From Notospermus geniculatus (Eukaryota > Nemertea > Pilidiophora > Heteronemertea > Lineidae), in assembly GCA_002633025.1 (NCBI GenBank), contig NMRB01001523.1, forward strand, positions 53,927 through 117,926: a stretch of 64,000 nt of DNA, in the 5' to 3' direction. The notes under the pieces are model-generated. The model searched no databases and was not told the origin of the DNA. It saw only the letters and a program-made list of their open reading frames with translations. Within the stretch, counting starts at the first letter, position 1. Each line of letters begins with the position of its first letter. This document shows positions 1 to 10,342 of this stretch, piece after piece. The position numbers were made by a program, and so were the translations under genes.

Positions 1-566
1 GTGAAAGAGAGGTGCTAGTGTAGATGTGGGTGGTACCGGAAGATGAAGATGAAGCAGGTAGAAGGTTGATGCATAGAATTGCGAATGTTTGTGAAGAGTT
101 GCACTAAATAATGTGTTGCAGGAAGAAAATCGAGTCTACAGAAAACAAGTGCCAAATTCTGAAATAGATGAAAAAGAGAAACATGAATACTAGTAGCTGA
201 ATGATAGGCCTATTAGACTGCTAGAGTTGTACATGTACCTGAGGTTTGTGACGTGCATTCTGCAGATCGGCTGCGAGCAGCCCATCTGCAGAATGCACTT
301 AGCTAGGCGTAGGCCTACATGTAGGCCTAGCTAGGCCTTTGCGCATGCATGCAACCTGCCTCGCGCCGACCGACATGACCGACGGGTAGGGTAGGATAGG
401 GCTACACATGTACACCATACAAGCCATACAATGTCATACATCGCCTATTATTGTTATGTACATGATCCATGACGAGAGGTTTTCTGTTGTGCTGGCAAAA
501 GTCAGTCAGTCAGTCATTCAATCACAATTGAGACTGGCATTTTCGCCCTTTACAGCTTAGTTTAGT
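1..566. other. Non-coding flank with a hairpin
   Basis: No gene is visible. A clean hairpin lies at 253-298, with 15-bp arms (GTGCATTCTGCAGAT and its complement) around a 16-base loop. Positions 309-340 are a run of overlapping AGGCCTA palindromes, a word that recurs throughout the window. Confidence 0.6.
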
Positions 567-1202
567 ANGGATCGAGACGAAATAGAGAATGTCGGTGCGA
601 ATGACGGCATACGCTGGCACTTCAACCCTGCGACCGGAGCACACCATGGGGGTGTATTTGAAAGTATGATCAAGGCGGCAAAGAGAGGAATCAATGCAAT
701 ATTGAACAACGCTGGAATCAACGACGAAGAGTTGTTAACGGCCGTTGTCGAAGTTGAGGGCTTGCTCAACTCCCGCCCTTTGTTATACGTGGGTGGTGAG
801 TCGAGTGAAGAACCAGTGCTGACCCCAAATCATTTTATATACGGGCAAGCTGGGGGACAACTGGCGCCACGAGTTATTGACGACATCGCTCTGAATCCGA
901 GAAACAGGTGGCGCTACGTTCAGAATCTTGTCCTCAAGGTATGGAATCGGTGGATGAAAGAATATCTCACATCACTCAACACTCGAGGAAAGTGGTTCGA
1001 CGGACAGCGAGACTTAGCGGTGGATGACGTCGTGTTACTCGTTAACCAGAACAACCTGAGAGGGAAGTGGCCGTTGGGTGTCATCACGGAGGTTTTCCCA
1101 GGAAACGACGGACACGTGCGTGTGGTTCGAGTGAAGAGCGGAGACAAGGAGTATACGAGGCCTATCACCAGTCTTAGTCCATTGGTCGTGTCGAAATCAT
1201 AG
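567..1202 (+). pseudogene. BEL/Pao retrotransposon integrase C-terminal fragment
   Basis: This is the end of a BEL/Pao pol polyprotein. The open frame runs from an N at 568 to the stop at 1202, so it extends upstream of the internal ATG at 666. Recognisable blocks are RWHFNP and HHGGVFESMIKAAKR (end of the integrase core), EGLLNSRPL, then LTPNHFIYGQ and WPLGVITEVFPG, which belong to the C-terminal domain that follows the integrase in this family. The rest of pol and all of gag are missing to the left: the sequence before 560 does not continue the frame. The pol frame is followed by about 550 bp of non-coding DNA and then a probable LTR, the normal order at the 3' end of a BEL element. It is therefore a 5'-truncated copy. 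Confidence 0.85.
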
Positions 1203-1748
1203 ACTCTTGGACTTTCAACACTTGCGCATTAGTGTTACCGTGAGATGGACGTGTGTTAGCGCATTTGGACTTTGCAATCGGCTTCAGTTTTCTCTTAAGG
1301 AATCGACAACAATAGGGGTAAAGGGTCAGAATAAGCCTCCCTATTGTTAGGTGCACGACATGCTCTGCCTTCGTCTGTTCTTTAAAAGAAGTGATCCGAA
1401 TTGCCTATTAGGTTTACTAGCATTTAACTGTGGTATTAATCGTTGTGACTGTTTCACGTGTTTCTAAGTTTTCAAGTTCTCATAGTTATGGAATCGCATC
1501 ATATATCTTGGACTGTCAACATTTATCCTCATATTCGGAGGCTATAGTTTCGGAGATCTGAACGAGATCTAGATTAACACATATGTGTCTGTGAGCTCAC
1601 CTTTCGGTCCTTTAACAGTGGACATCCTCGGCATTCTATTGCGCTTTGGACTTTAATCGTCGTAACAATATTCGTTGTCGTTTGGAAAATTCAGAAATTG
1701 GACTGTTAATGAACGTTCTTTGATCAGTGTCGTTCATGAGGGGGAGTA
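1203..1748 (+). other. BEL 3' non-coding region
   Basis: This stretch lies between the pol stop and the putative LTR and holds no open frame of note. It ends in the purine-rich GAGGGGGAGTA at 1738-1748, a typical polypurine primer directly before the LTR. The word TTGGACT recurs several times. Confidence 0.6.
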
Positions 1749-2041
1749 TGTTTGGACTGGTCTTTGCGCGAATTGAGGCGCCATCTGCGAACTGGACAAT
1801 ATACTAGTTATTGCCTTAGAACAGGAATAATACGCCACCTATGATTTGGACTGTTAACTAGTTTTGCGCGCCACTTCAGTCACGTGGGCGCGGGCGATTT
1901 GAAAGTGAGGCATTGGGGCGTGGCTTGCGAGAGAGAGATCGACGGGGAAAGAATGTAAACAAGTTGTGCTGTTGAATATAGTTAATTTTATTAGTTTTTC
2001 GTTCGGATTCGTCATTTAGTTCATAGGATACAGTCAGAACA
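1749..2041 (+). repeat. Putative BEL 3' LTR
   Basis: The stretch starts TGTTTGGACTG just after the polypurine tract and can be read to ...CAGAACA at 2041, which would give the TG...CA ends of an LTR. The right boundary is inferred, because an unrelated palindromic element begins at 2042 and no second LTR is in the window for comparison. Confidence 0.5.
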
Positions 2042-3887
2042 GTGATGGTGATTTTTTTCGCCCCTCCCTCATGGAACTTTGCTGCCATCTTTTGGCAATA
2101 GGCGCGGCTTGTGACAACTCATAATTTATATCGACGCATAATGTTACACTAACGCATAACGTTACTGGTGTAACATTATACGCTGACCCATCTAACTCAT
2201 AATGTTACAATCGACGCATAATGTTACACTTTTTCTAACGCATAACGTTACACCGACCTAACGCATAATGTTATACCACTGTTAATTGACCTTCATCCGC
2301 TGACCTTTGATATTAACCCCTTTCTACCCAACGGGTCTGATTAGATATCTATCTCAATTCACCAAGTGATATTACCCCTTCCACCCAATGGCCAAACCTT
2401 TAGAGGCATTGCGATATCCGTAGGTCAGATATTGCACCATATCAGTTTTAGGTGTACTCCAACCACTAATGTGGCCACCAGGTGGCCACTTTGGATTTCG
2501 CATTCTGCTACGTATAAAGTTGAGGTCTTCGTCAATAACTTCATCTTTTAGAGGCATAGTGACATGGCTTAGAGGGTGCACCTGTGAGTTTTACATGTAT
2601 AGTTGCACTCCAAATTCATATATGGCCGCTAGGTGCATAAAGTGATATGGATCAGAACCTGCTCACAATGACTTCCTCACTGTGACGAAAAACTACGTAT
2701 TTACTTGATAACCATTAGAAAGGTGCACTATTCGTATTTGTCTCTCTTGCCCTCACTTTCAACCTCTTGAGTTGACAGATCATAATCAGCTGAGGACAAG
2801 CCCCAGGGGCCTCTTGATGCAATGACAGAAGCGCCGAATTGCTTATTTGACATTGGTGTAACATTATGCGTTAAGTCGTGGTAATGTTATGCGTTAGGAT
2901 CAGGTTTAACATTATGCGTCAAAATGTGTAACGTTATGCGTTAAAAAAAAGTGTAACGTTAGGCCCCGATTACATAGAAGTATACGGTGTACGAAAACGC
3001 CGGTTAACAAAGCTGAATCGGTTAATGTCGTCCTGGGTACACCTCATTATTACCCTGGGTATTCTGGGTAATCCTTTTTGTTACCCAGGATGATCCTGGG
3101 TATAAATAAGGTACCTTAACATTACCCAGTTTGAAATCCGCGCCATTTTCCACCTGCTCTCGAGGTATGGTACTATCTTATTCTAGCCCGCCACGAATTT
3201 ATACACGTGCATTTTGACGTGGTGATTGTCAGCAGCTGTCAGAATGGCAACTCGCGTTAAAGACTGTGATTTACAGTGGCGTATTTGCAATCTATTCCAT
3301 CCTATAGGGATGGAATTTTCATTTCAAAAGGAAGAGAGCTGAAGAAAAATCTGGTGGACGTCGATAATGGTAGATACAAGTTGAAAGCAGGTGTCAACTT
3401 TGATGCGAAACTGAAGTGGCTTGCACGCGACACGGCTGCTACACAACGCACGTACCACAACCTCGGGCGCAAGTGTAAAATGGCGCGTATTTTAAAACTG
3501 GGTAATGTTAAGGTACCTTATTTGTACCCAGGACGATCCTGGGTAACAAAAAGGATTACCCTTGGTAATAATGAGGTGTACCCAGGACGACATTAACCGA
3601 TTCAGCGTTAACAAAGGCCTCACAAGGGATTCGCGACCGTAAAGCCATTGTTAACCGGCGTTTTCGTGTGCCGTATACTGCTATGTAATCGGGGCCTTAT
3701 ATGCGTCGATTGTAACATTATGAGTTGTCGGATGGGTCAACGTAAAATGCTACACCAGTAACGTTATGCGTTGCCCGTGGTGTAACATTATGCGTCGGTG
3801 TATCGTTATAAGTTGTAACAAGCCGCGCCTATTGCCAAAAGACGGCAGCAAAGCTCCATGAGGGAGGGGCGAAAAAATCACCATCAC
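2042..3887. mobile_element. Long-TIR palindromic element made of GTTATGCGTTA-type words
   Basis: The ends are inverted copies: GTGATGGTGATTTTTT at 2042 and its complement ending at 3887. The arms stay similar inward through about 250 bp, including TTTGGCAATAGGCGCGGCTT and many copies of TAACGCATAATGTTACAC. The right arm is split by the nested element at 2962-3696; with that removed, the arms at 2042-2290 and 2850-3887 align. No protein is encoded. A third copy of the subterminal word (CATCTTTTGGCAATACGCGCGGCT) occurs alone at about 26273-26296. I could not find a convincing target duplication. Confidence 0.7.
2962..3696. mobile_element. PIF/Harbinger-type MITE nested in the 2042 element
   Basis: The element has perfect ends GGCCCCGATTACATAG and CTATGTAATCGGGGCC, flanked by TTA on both sides (2959-2961 and 3697-3699). 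A three-base TTA/TAA duplication with GG(G/C)-starting TIRs is the PIF/Harbinger signature. Inner arms contain GTCGTCCTGGGTACACC, GGTAATCCTTTTTGTTACCC and AAGGTACCTTAACATTACCC in inverted order on the two sides. The 106-codon open frame at 3276-3596 is a by-product of the arms, and no transposase is present. Confidence 0.85.
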
Positions 3888-3894
3888 ATTTTAT

Positions 3895-4240
3895 TAGCTC
3901 ACCTAGGGTGAGCTCTTGTCGTGGGTCTGCGTCCGTCGTCGTCCGTCGTTGTCGTCGTCGTCCGTCGTGTTCCGTTAGCAGGCCACGTTTCGTAACCGCT
4001 GGAGCTATTGATCTGAAACTTGGTACATATATACCCCTAGGTCAGATGACCTATGACACCAAGTTTCGGTCCGATTCGACTCTTAGCTTGGCCACCAGGT
4101 GGCGGAAACCAAAAACACAAAAAGTGCAATAACTCCTGAACTAATGACTGGATCACCTCCAAATTTTTATCATAGGTGTATCTAATGAGGNTTGAGAGGA
4201 TATTGGTGTTATTTGTCATTATTTTCATGAAAGGCAAAGG
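3895..4240 (+). mobile_element. Helentron/HINE-like element, 5' portion
   Basis: The copy begins after a T-rich flank with the hairpin AGCTCACCTAGGGTGAGCT (3896-3914), followed by a GTC-rich simple repeat (3925-3975) and then the conserved body (CACGTTTCGTAACCGCTGGAG, CCACCAGGTGGC). The 3' stem-loop end is missing here. See 6951-7860 for a full-length copy. Confidence 0.65.
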
Positions 4241-4516
4241 TTATAAACACATGTAACCTTATAAATACAAAGTATACAATGTATTTAACATGTGTTGTAA
4301 ACGGCATTTTAAGGACTTGTGTATTTCTACTACTTTAATGACATTTTGCAAAGGTCTTTTGTTTCAGTTGAAATAACGGGAAATTCGCCAATTTTTCAGT
4401 CTTATAATCTAGTTTAACCTCTTAACTAATCACCCTGTGAAAATGGGTTTTGTCACTTTATTATAAATAATCAACAATTTATTTGGGACAATTCAACCTT
4501 AAGTACACAGCCCCTT
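4241..4516. other. AT-rich stretch, nothing recognised
   Basis: I see no open frame, clear repeat or RNA signal here. The stretch may be diverged body sequence of the flanking Helentron-like copies. Confidence 0.4.
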
Positions 4517-4824
4517 TAGTCATTTGGTGGCGCGTTTCGTAACTGCTTGGGCTATTGACTTGAAATATTGTACATATATAACCCTATGCCAGATGACATA
4601 TGACACCACTTTTCGGTCCGATTCAATTCTCTGCTTGGCCACCAGGTGGCCAAAACCAAAGCTCAAAGTCCAGTAACTCCTGAACTGTAACTGGATTGTC
4701 TCCAAATTTTTATCAAGTGCATCTGACGGGGATACATGACCCAGGAACGTTTCGATTTAACACTTGTCATTTGTTTTTCTGGTACGTTCACCCAGGTGAG
4801 CACATGGTCCATGGACCATTTCAT
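4517..4824 (+). mobile_element. Helentron/HINE-like element, 3' portion
   Basis: The body matches the copy at 3895 (GCGTTTCGTAACTGCTTGGGC) and the stretch ends with the family 3' terminus: GGTGAGCAC, the palindrome ATGGTCCATGGACCAT and TTTCAT at 4824. The 5' hairpin is absent. It could be the other half of one element whose body is partly duplicated, or a second truncated copy. Confidence 0.6.
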
Positions 4825-4852
4825 CCCGACATGATCTGCGCTAGTTACTGGG

Positions 4853-5140
4853 GTTGTGACATTATTGGTCAACATGTTGTGACATTATCGGTAAGGAAAA
4901 GTTGTGACATTATTGGTCAAAATGTTGCGACATTATCGGTAAGGAAAAGTTGTGACATTATTAGCAAGTTGTGACATTATTGGTTGGATGAGGTGTTCAT
5001 GTCACAATTGTGACATTATCATCGGTTGTGACATTATTGGTCGATTGTGACATTATTGGTTGCATGAGGTGTTCATGTCACAATTGTGACATTATCATCG
5101 GTTGTGGCATTATTGGTCGATTGTGACATTATTGGTTGTA
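4853..5140 (+). repeat. Tandem repeat of TTGTGACATTATTGGT words, 76-bp higher unit
   Basis: The word TTGTGACATTAT(T/C) followed by GGT occurs about a dozen times. From 4981 a 76-bp unit containing GAGGTGTTCATGTCACAATT is repeated (starts at 4981 and 5057). Between about 4860 and 4950 a shorter unit of roughly 50 bp is repeated. Confidence 0.8.
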
Positions 5141-6147
5141 ACAGGCCTACCGTAAAGGGCATGCGTGAATTTAGGCCGACATCTCGGCTTTATACAATGT
5201 AGGCCTACAATGCGCTCGCTATTGGTCTATATGGATTTCCCGCCGTCACCGCAATGGCGTGCATCACTGGATATGAGGAAACGTGGAGTACATGTATTAA
5301 TCGGAAGTGAAGTTTGGAGTGTGAAAATCTGAATGAGGAAGGGGTCAACAAACGCATTTTACTTATTCTGCATTTATTTCAATGGGGGAAGGAGTGAAAG
5401 GAGTGCTGGGCGGCACTAGGTGATTTTTGATTCAGTGCCGGGCGGGGAGGGAGAGTGCCGGGCGCACCCGCCCGGCGTGAGCACATCCCTGAGTAACACC
5501 AAGGGTTAGTGAGATTGACGATTCCCGAGTTCGCAGATCTGCGCACTTCTGCCGAAATCGCAACCACAACCTCGATCTGAAACCGGCTGATGTGACGCAA
5601 TCCATGATTCAGCAATGGTCGACTCTGATGCAATGTCGTCGAAGACATTATCGTGGGATTCTCTGCATCACAGCATTCAGTTTCAGACCGAGATTGTTGT
5701 TGCGATTTCGACGGAAGTGTGCTGCTCTTTCTCGTTTATGTCAGTTTGAGAATGAGGAACCCGCGTGCCGGAAATCGCGACAGGTTGGCGCTGCGAGCAG
5801 TGCGACCGAAACGACGTCATTGACGTTGTTTTAAGTGTTCACGTTGCGTCATGAAAAAATGAGCTGTACATTTTCTACAGGAAAAATGAGATAAAGACGT
5901 TGCCGAAATCGTCATCTATGTCTTCATTTTAAGGAAAAAAGCATTGCAAAATTGCAGACATTTTCATCTGCAACAAGATGGTGTAAATTTTAATGCCAGG
6001 CGACCAAAACAAAAGGGTGCTTTTCACACCAGAAATAAATGGAAATAACGTTAGAAAAAAGAAACTTCGGTCGCACCGCTCACAGCGCCACGTCGTGACG
6101 TTAGTTCCTCCGTGTCCCCATTGTCTATTGCAGAGTTGGTTGCTTAC
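5141..6147. other. Intergenic or UBR3 intron with one inverted repeat
   Basis: No exon is visible on either strand. Imperfect inverted arms occur at about 5540-5610 and 5660-5735 (CGAAATCGCAACCACAACCTC against GAGATTGTTGTTGCGATTTCG). The stretch 5400-5510 contains GC-rich GCCGGGCG words ending CACATCCCTG, reminiscent of a hAT-type terminus, but no partner end was found. Confidence 0.5.
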
Positions 6148-6566
6148 CCAATGATGACCGTTTCTTCTGGTTCCCCGTGTTTGAACAGCACAGTTTTCCG
6201 TTCCTCTGCAACATATTTAGTTCAATGTTTTCCCTCGCCACGGAGTAGTAAAACATTCCCAAGCTCTCACAAGGTGCTTTGAACTTGACTGAAGTCCTAC
6301 ACATGGTGTGTTTGTGAGGTCCTCCATTGTCTTGCCCATAGCTGTCATGAGGTTAGATGTCCTCAGCACAACTGGCCTCGCCTCACGCAGTCCTCAATCG
6401 CAAGTGCTAGCCCACAAGGATCTCTAGGGGTTAGTTTCGATAACTTCCCGCCTTTCTCAGGTAGAATGGGAAGCAGTGTGTTTGCCAACTGGCGGCAGAA
6501 TGGGCACAAGTATTCACCCTTGTTGACTGCGAGTGTTTGATTCATTTGGAGCACGTGTTCATCAGA
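6148..6566 (-). CDS. UBR3: UBR3-like E3 ubiquitin ligase exon, second half of RING and following linker
   Basis: UBR3-type ligases ubiquitinate proteins through a C-terminal RING next to a long helical region. The exon opens after a TTTTTCAG acceptor with SDEHVLQMNQTLAVNKGE and then CPFC (the last two RING zinc ligands) in GEYLCPFCRQLAN, the family's closing RING block. It continues in phase 0 from the exon at 8339-8449. Downstream the similarity carries on but changes frame twice: NLMTAMGKTMEDLTN is read from about 6366 and FYYSVARENIELN from about 6253. Each change is equivalent to one missing base. The exon would end at a GTAAGC donor (exon edge 6148). If the frame changes are real the gene is broken; in a draft scaffold they may also be sequence errors. 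Exons for the rest of the protein were not found nearby. Confidence 0.75.
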
Positions 6567-6599
6567 CTGAAAAATGGAAAATGAAATGTTGAGAACCTA

Positions 6600-8095
6600 C
6601 AGTACAGGTCACAACTGACATCCCTAAATTCGCGTAAGTTACGCGTAAATCACTCGTAAGGTCTAAAAAAAGGTGTGGTTCCGGTAACCCGACCGACCCT
6701 AATTTTGCCCCCCCCCCCCAATTCCCTACTCAACTTTTTTTATTGACCATTTTCGACCATAAACAAAACCCACATGCTCTCTGCGCTATAAATTACCTAC
6801 TGACGAACTCTTCCGACGATGTCCGAGAAGAACTGAAGGTGTTTCTTGTCAACCTTGGTGGTAGCATTCAGTTTGATATATATGGCCTCCACCAGAAAGT
6901 TAGTATATTTACACCTACATGCAATATAAAATGCTAAGGTCAGGAGTAAATGAAATGGTCCATGGACCATGTGCTCACCCGTTTGAACATAATAGCGTAA
7001 TGACAGAGAGAGGTGTATGTCACTTATGAGCAATCTGGGTCAAGTCATTCCCAAGTTGTAGGACTTCAATGATTTTGTGGTTATGGCACTTGGCGGCCAT
7101 ATTGGATGTCCGATCGGGCCAAAACGTCACATGCACATAAAGGTCATTTAGAGGGAGCCACATAGCACATTTGAGCGCTCTGAGTCAAGTCGTTCCTGAG
7201 TTATAGCACATTTGATGATTTTCGGGTTACGCCACCTGGCGGCCATATTGGAAGTTTAATCAGGCCGAAATTTGACGTGCATGTAAAGGTCATCAAGAGG
7301 AAGGTAAATATCAAGTTTGAGCACTCTGGGTCAAGCCGTTCCTGAGTTTTAGCACTTGGATGATTTTCAGGTTACGCCACCTGGCGGCCATATTGGATGT
7401 CCGATCGGGCCGAAACTCGGTATTTTTGAAGGTACCCCTCCAATACATATTTATGCAAGATGAAGACTCTCGGTGAAATAATTAAGAACTGTGGCAGGTT
7501 CGTTACTTTTGTCGAACTTTGACCTCTGTGACCTTGAAAAGTAGGTCAAATCAAAACCCGTTACATATGTTATGTATCCTAATTAGATACACCTATGATA
7601 AAAATTTGAAGAAGATCCAGTCATTAGTTCAGGAGTTATTGCACTTTTTGTGTTTTTGGTTTTGGCCACCTGGAGGCTAAGCCAAGAATCGAATCGGACC
7701 GAAACTTGGTGTCATAGGTCATCTGACCTAGGGGTATATATATACCAAGTTTCAGATCAATAGCTCCAGCGGTTACGAAACGTGCCCTGCTAACGGACGA
7801 CGACGACGACAACGACGGACGACGGACGCTGACCGACGACAAAAGCTCACGGGTGAGCTAAAATGCAGAGCAAAATTTTAAAAAATCCCTCCCTCCCGAC
7901 CCTTCCTGAAGGAGACCTCGTTACCTAACTTACGCAACAACTCACGAGCTATATTATGCGTAACTTACGAGGTGAGTTACGCGAATTTCGCTAGCTACGC
8001 AGTGATTTACGCAGCGAATTACGCGATTTTGGCGAGTTACGCGAAACTAAAGCCATGAGTTACGCGTAACTTATGAGTAACTTACGCCAAGCTGT
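6600..8095. mobile_element. MITE-like arms of GCGTAAGTTACGCG words around a Helentron-like insertion
   Basis: Arms rich in TTACGCGTAA-type words lie at about 6628-6660 and 7925-8095, in inverted relation (AAATTCGCGTAAGTTACGCG against TTACGCGTAACTTATGAG). The interior is filled largely by the element at 6951-7860. The exact ends are not certain. It lies in the intron between the two UBR3-like exons. Confidence 0.45.
6951..7860 (-). mobile_element. Helentron/HINE-like element, full length
   Basis: Read on the minus strand, the element starts TAGCTCACCCGTGAGCT (a 5' hairpin), then a GTCGTC-rich simple repeat, then a body with repeated CACCTGGCGGCCATATTGGA words. It ends with GGTGAGCAC, the 16-bp palindrome ATGGTCCATGGACCAT and TTTCAT. 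The 5' terminal GCTCACC and the 3' subterminal GGTGAGC form a short asymmetric inverted repeat. This order (terminal repeat, simple repeat, subterminal repeat, 3' stem-loop, T-rich flank, no target duplication) matches what is known of Helentron-derived non-autonomous elements. No Rep/helicase is encoded. Confidence 0.65.
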
Positions 8096-8338
8096 AATGA
8101 TGTTAATTGTGACCTGTACTGTAAATAGGAGACATCAAACTACATGTAAAAATTTGAGAAGAGTTTGTCTGTTTGTTTGTTCACGATTTTCTCCAAGACT
8201 GACGAACGGATCGCCGCCAAACTTGGTATGCACATGCAGACAGACCTCGGAAGTGTCATTATGAAGTCTGAATTTTGATATGACTTATAGTTTTTGAAAT
8301 ATCAAGATACATGTATTAATGAAAAAAACAATACTTAC

Positions 8339-8449
8339 CACAAGTGAGCGCATGTAAGACTTGTGACAGTCAAGGTGAAGGTGGTGACCACACGTCTGGA
8401 CACAGACTCCAGCTTCCCAACCTATGTTCATCGATGACAGACAGGACAC
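8339..8449 (-). CDS. UBR3: UBR3-like E3 ubiquitin ligase exon, central RING
   Basis: This 111-nt exon (37 codons, phase 0 at both ends) has a TTTGTTTCAG acceptor and a GTAAGT donor. It encodes GWEAGVCVQTCGHHLHLDCH, the CGHxxHxxC zinc-ligand block of the UBR3 RING, followed by KSYMRSLV. In UBR3 proteins this block is followed after a short linker by the KGE-x-x-CPxC block, and that is what the next exon downstream (6148-6566) supplies in phase. The upstream exons, which would carry the UBR box and most of the protein, are not recognisable in the rest of the window. The match rests on remembered family motifs and should be confirmed by a protein search. Confidence 0.85.
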
Positions 8450-9636
8450 CTGAAACAAAGACCAGGGATCAGAGCGACATCAGAGGGAAATAGCGGAAGC
8501 CGGTCAAAGGCCAGCTCAGGGAGCACGCAGCGCGACTGGGGGAGCACAAGGGGGATGTCCCCTCGTAAGAAATTTTTTTGAAAATTGGAGCGATAAAACA
8601 CCCAACGTCCCGGCATCTGCGATCAAAAATCGGCGGCCATAACAAGGAAGTTACTTGGCACGAATACTGACGGAAATTGCCGATCGACTGGCCGAGTGTG
8701 TGACGTCAGAGGCTGTGCTAAATATGGTCACCGGTAATTCCATTCATCACTGTTCATGACTGGAGTTGATTGACCAATCAGGAAGAAGGGCGTGAATATG
8801 GCACGAAGAGACGTGAATACGTAAATGTGGATTGCGCGTAAATTATTGATTGTCGTTTTGAAGTGGAGCCCCTGTAGACCGCGGCTGGCGTAGTAATTCA
8901 GGAAGTTCATTGAAGGCCTATTCAAACCGGTGCAACGTAAACGAGTGTACCCGTCATCGATCGTCCGCCGGACGCTCAGTAACAATTTAGTGATGTAAAC
9001 CATTGTCCGGTGGACAGATAATTATAACCGCTTGCTGTAAATGGCTGTCCGGGGAGGACTGGGATTTATGCCTAGAGCTGTCACTGAATGTCCGAACTGC
9101 GTGTACCGTTCAGATTCATCCAAGTATGCAAAATCGAATTCCCACGGCTGAACTTTACCTTAGTTTCGGATTCTAGTATCGGAAACCATACTGTGTTGGT
9201 CATGGTGTCCGTCTGTGTATCTGTCCGTCTGTCAGTTCAGTCTGCCACAACTGTAACTTTTCCCTGCAAGAGCTACAGACCTGGATGTGGCCTACCCCTA
9301 GGTAACATGACCTGAGCTACAAGATGGAATGAAAATTTCAGGTCTCCGATGCCTGGTTCATGGTGAAATTGATATATCAAAAGTTGAAATTTTGTCTGTC
9401 ACACTTTTGTTTCTTGAATAACTCGTCTCCGAGGCCAGCTAGAGCACTAGTAACAAGTTCCTTCCCTATGTCTTTGGCCTCGGCAAGATACTGGCATTTA
9501 TTCTCCAGGTTGAGCATCATAATGATATTGATATATCAAATTTGATATTTAAGCCTAATTTGATATTTTGACATATCGGGAGATCTACCACAGTATGACT
9601 ACCACAGTATGACTTGAAACTGGTATTACAACATCA
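8450..9636. other. Intronic or intergenic, dispersed repeat fragments
   Basis: No exon is recognised. From about 9170 a fragment of a dispersed family appears (TGTCCGTCTGTCAGTTCAG simple-sequence stretch, then ATTGATATATCAAA words); related sequence recurs at about 40200-40560. The direct repeat CTACCACAGTATGA is present twice at about 9589-9612. Confidence 0.45.
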
Positions 9637-10342
9637 CAGGGGTGGACAATTACACTTCAAAGGTGGTCTCCCAGTGGGACTCCAGCAGCTCTTTCTCTGG
9701 TCTCCCAAATATGACCTGGGAGACCTATGTTGGGTTCCTAATCCAAAGAATCTGGTCTCCCATCTGACGAAATGACTAGAATATAAAGATAGGCTTGTTG
9801 TCTGGTGGTCACAGCATGATACCTAGCTGCCAGCCCAATCGGTCAGTATCCTGCATATAAGCCAAATTGGAAATCATTTTCTGTAGATTGTTCAATACAC
9901 AGCGGGTGTAGGATGTTCTCCGTTACGTCATGATAATAATCCAATAAGAAAGATGAATGTTACTAAAACTAGACTTTTAATATAACGATATAAGTTGGTG
10001 CAAGAGCGATGTGGACAGATTGCCACGTCAGATGTTACTCACTGGTCCAGGAATGATGCTATCTCAAGTAGTCATATTTTGACATAGGTGTCATACTGTA
10101 GTGAGTTGCAAGCAAAATACATTACCGGATAAGGATGTTAAAAGTGGTAGCAACACCTCTTCAGTTAACTCTTCAATACTGTGACAGCGGGCGACCAGAA
10201 CATCTGAACAAAATTAATTTGGTCACCCACACATTGATTACTTTTTGGTCGTCCGGCGGTTACTCTACGTAACCACGTGCCGTCGCCCGCATTCAAAAAA
10301 CGGTCGTCCCGGGTGCGCGGAAGACCGAATTGTCCACCCCTG
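9637..10342. mobile_element. hAT-like non-autonomous element
   Basis: The inverted ends are CAGGGGTGGACAATT (9637) and AATTGTCCACCCCTG (ending 10342). CATCA is found immediately outside both ends (9632-9636 and 10343-10347), a plausible 5-bp target duplication. CAGGGGT-starting TIRs are typical of hAT elements. The interior contains GGTCTCCCA and GGTCGTCC words and no transposase frame. Confidence 0.65.

Noticed and set aside
3908-4132. Peptide RFVTAGAIDLKLGTYIPLGQ recurring in frames at 3908, 7636, 57104 and 61792
   Set aside because: The recurrence comes from copies of the Helentron-like repeat DNA. The frames differ at their ends and carry no domain.
4853-5140. CRISPR-like short repeats
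   Set aside because: The units are adjacent tandem copies in a eukaryotic genome with no unique spacers or cas genes.
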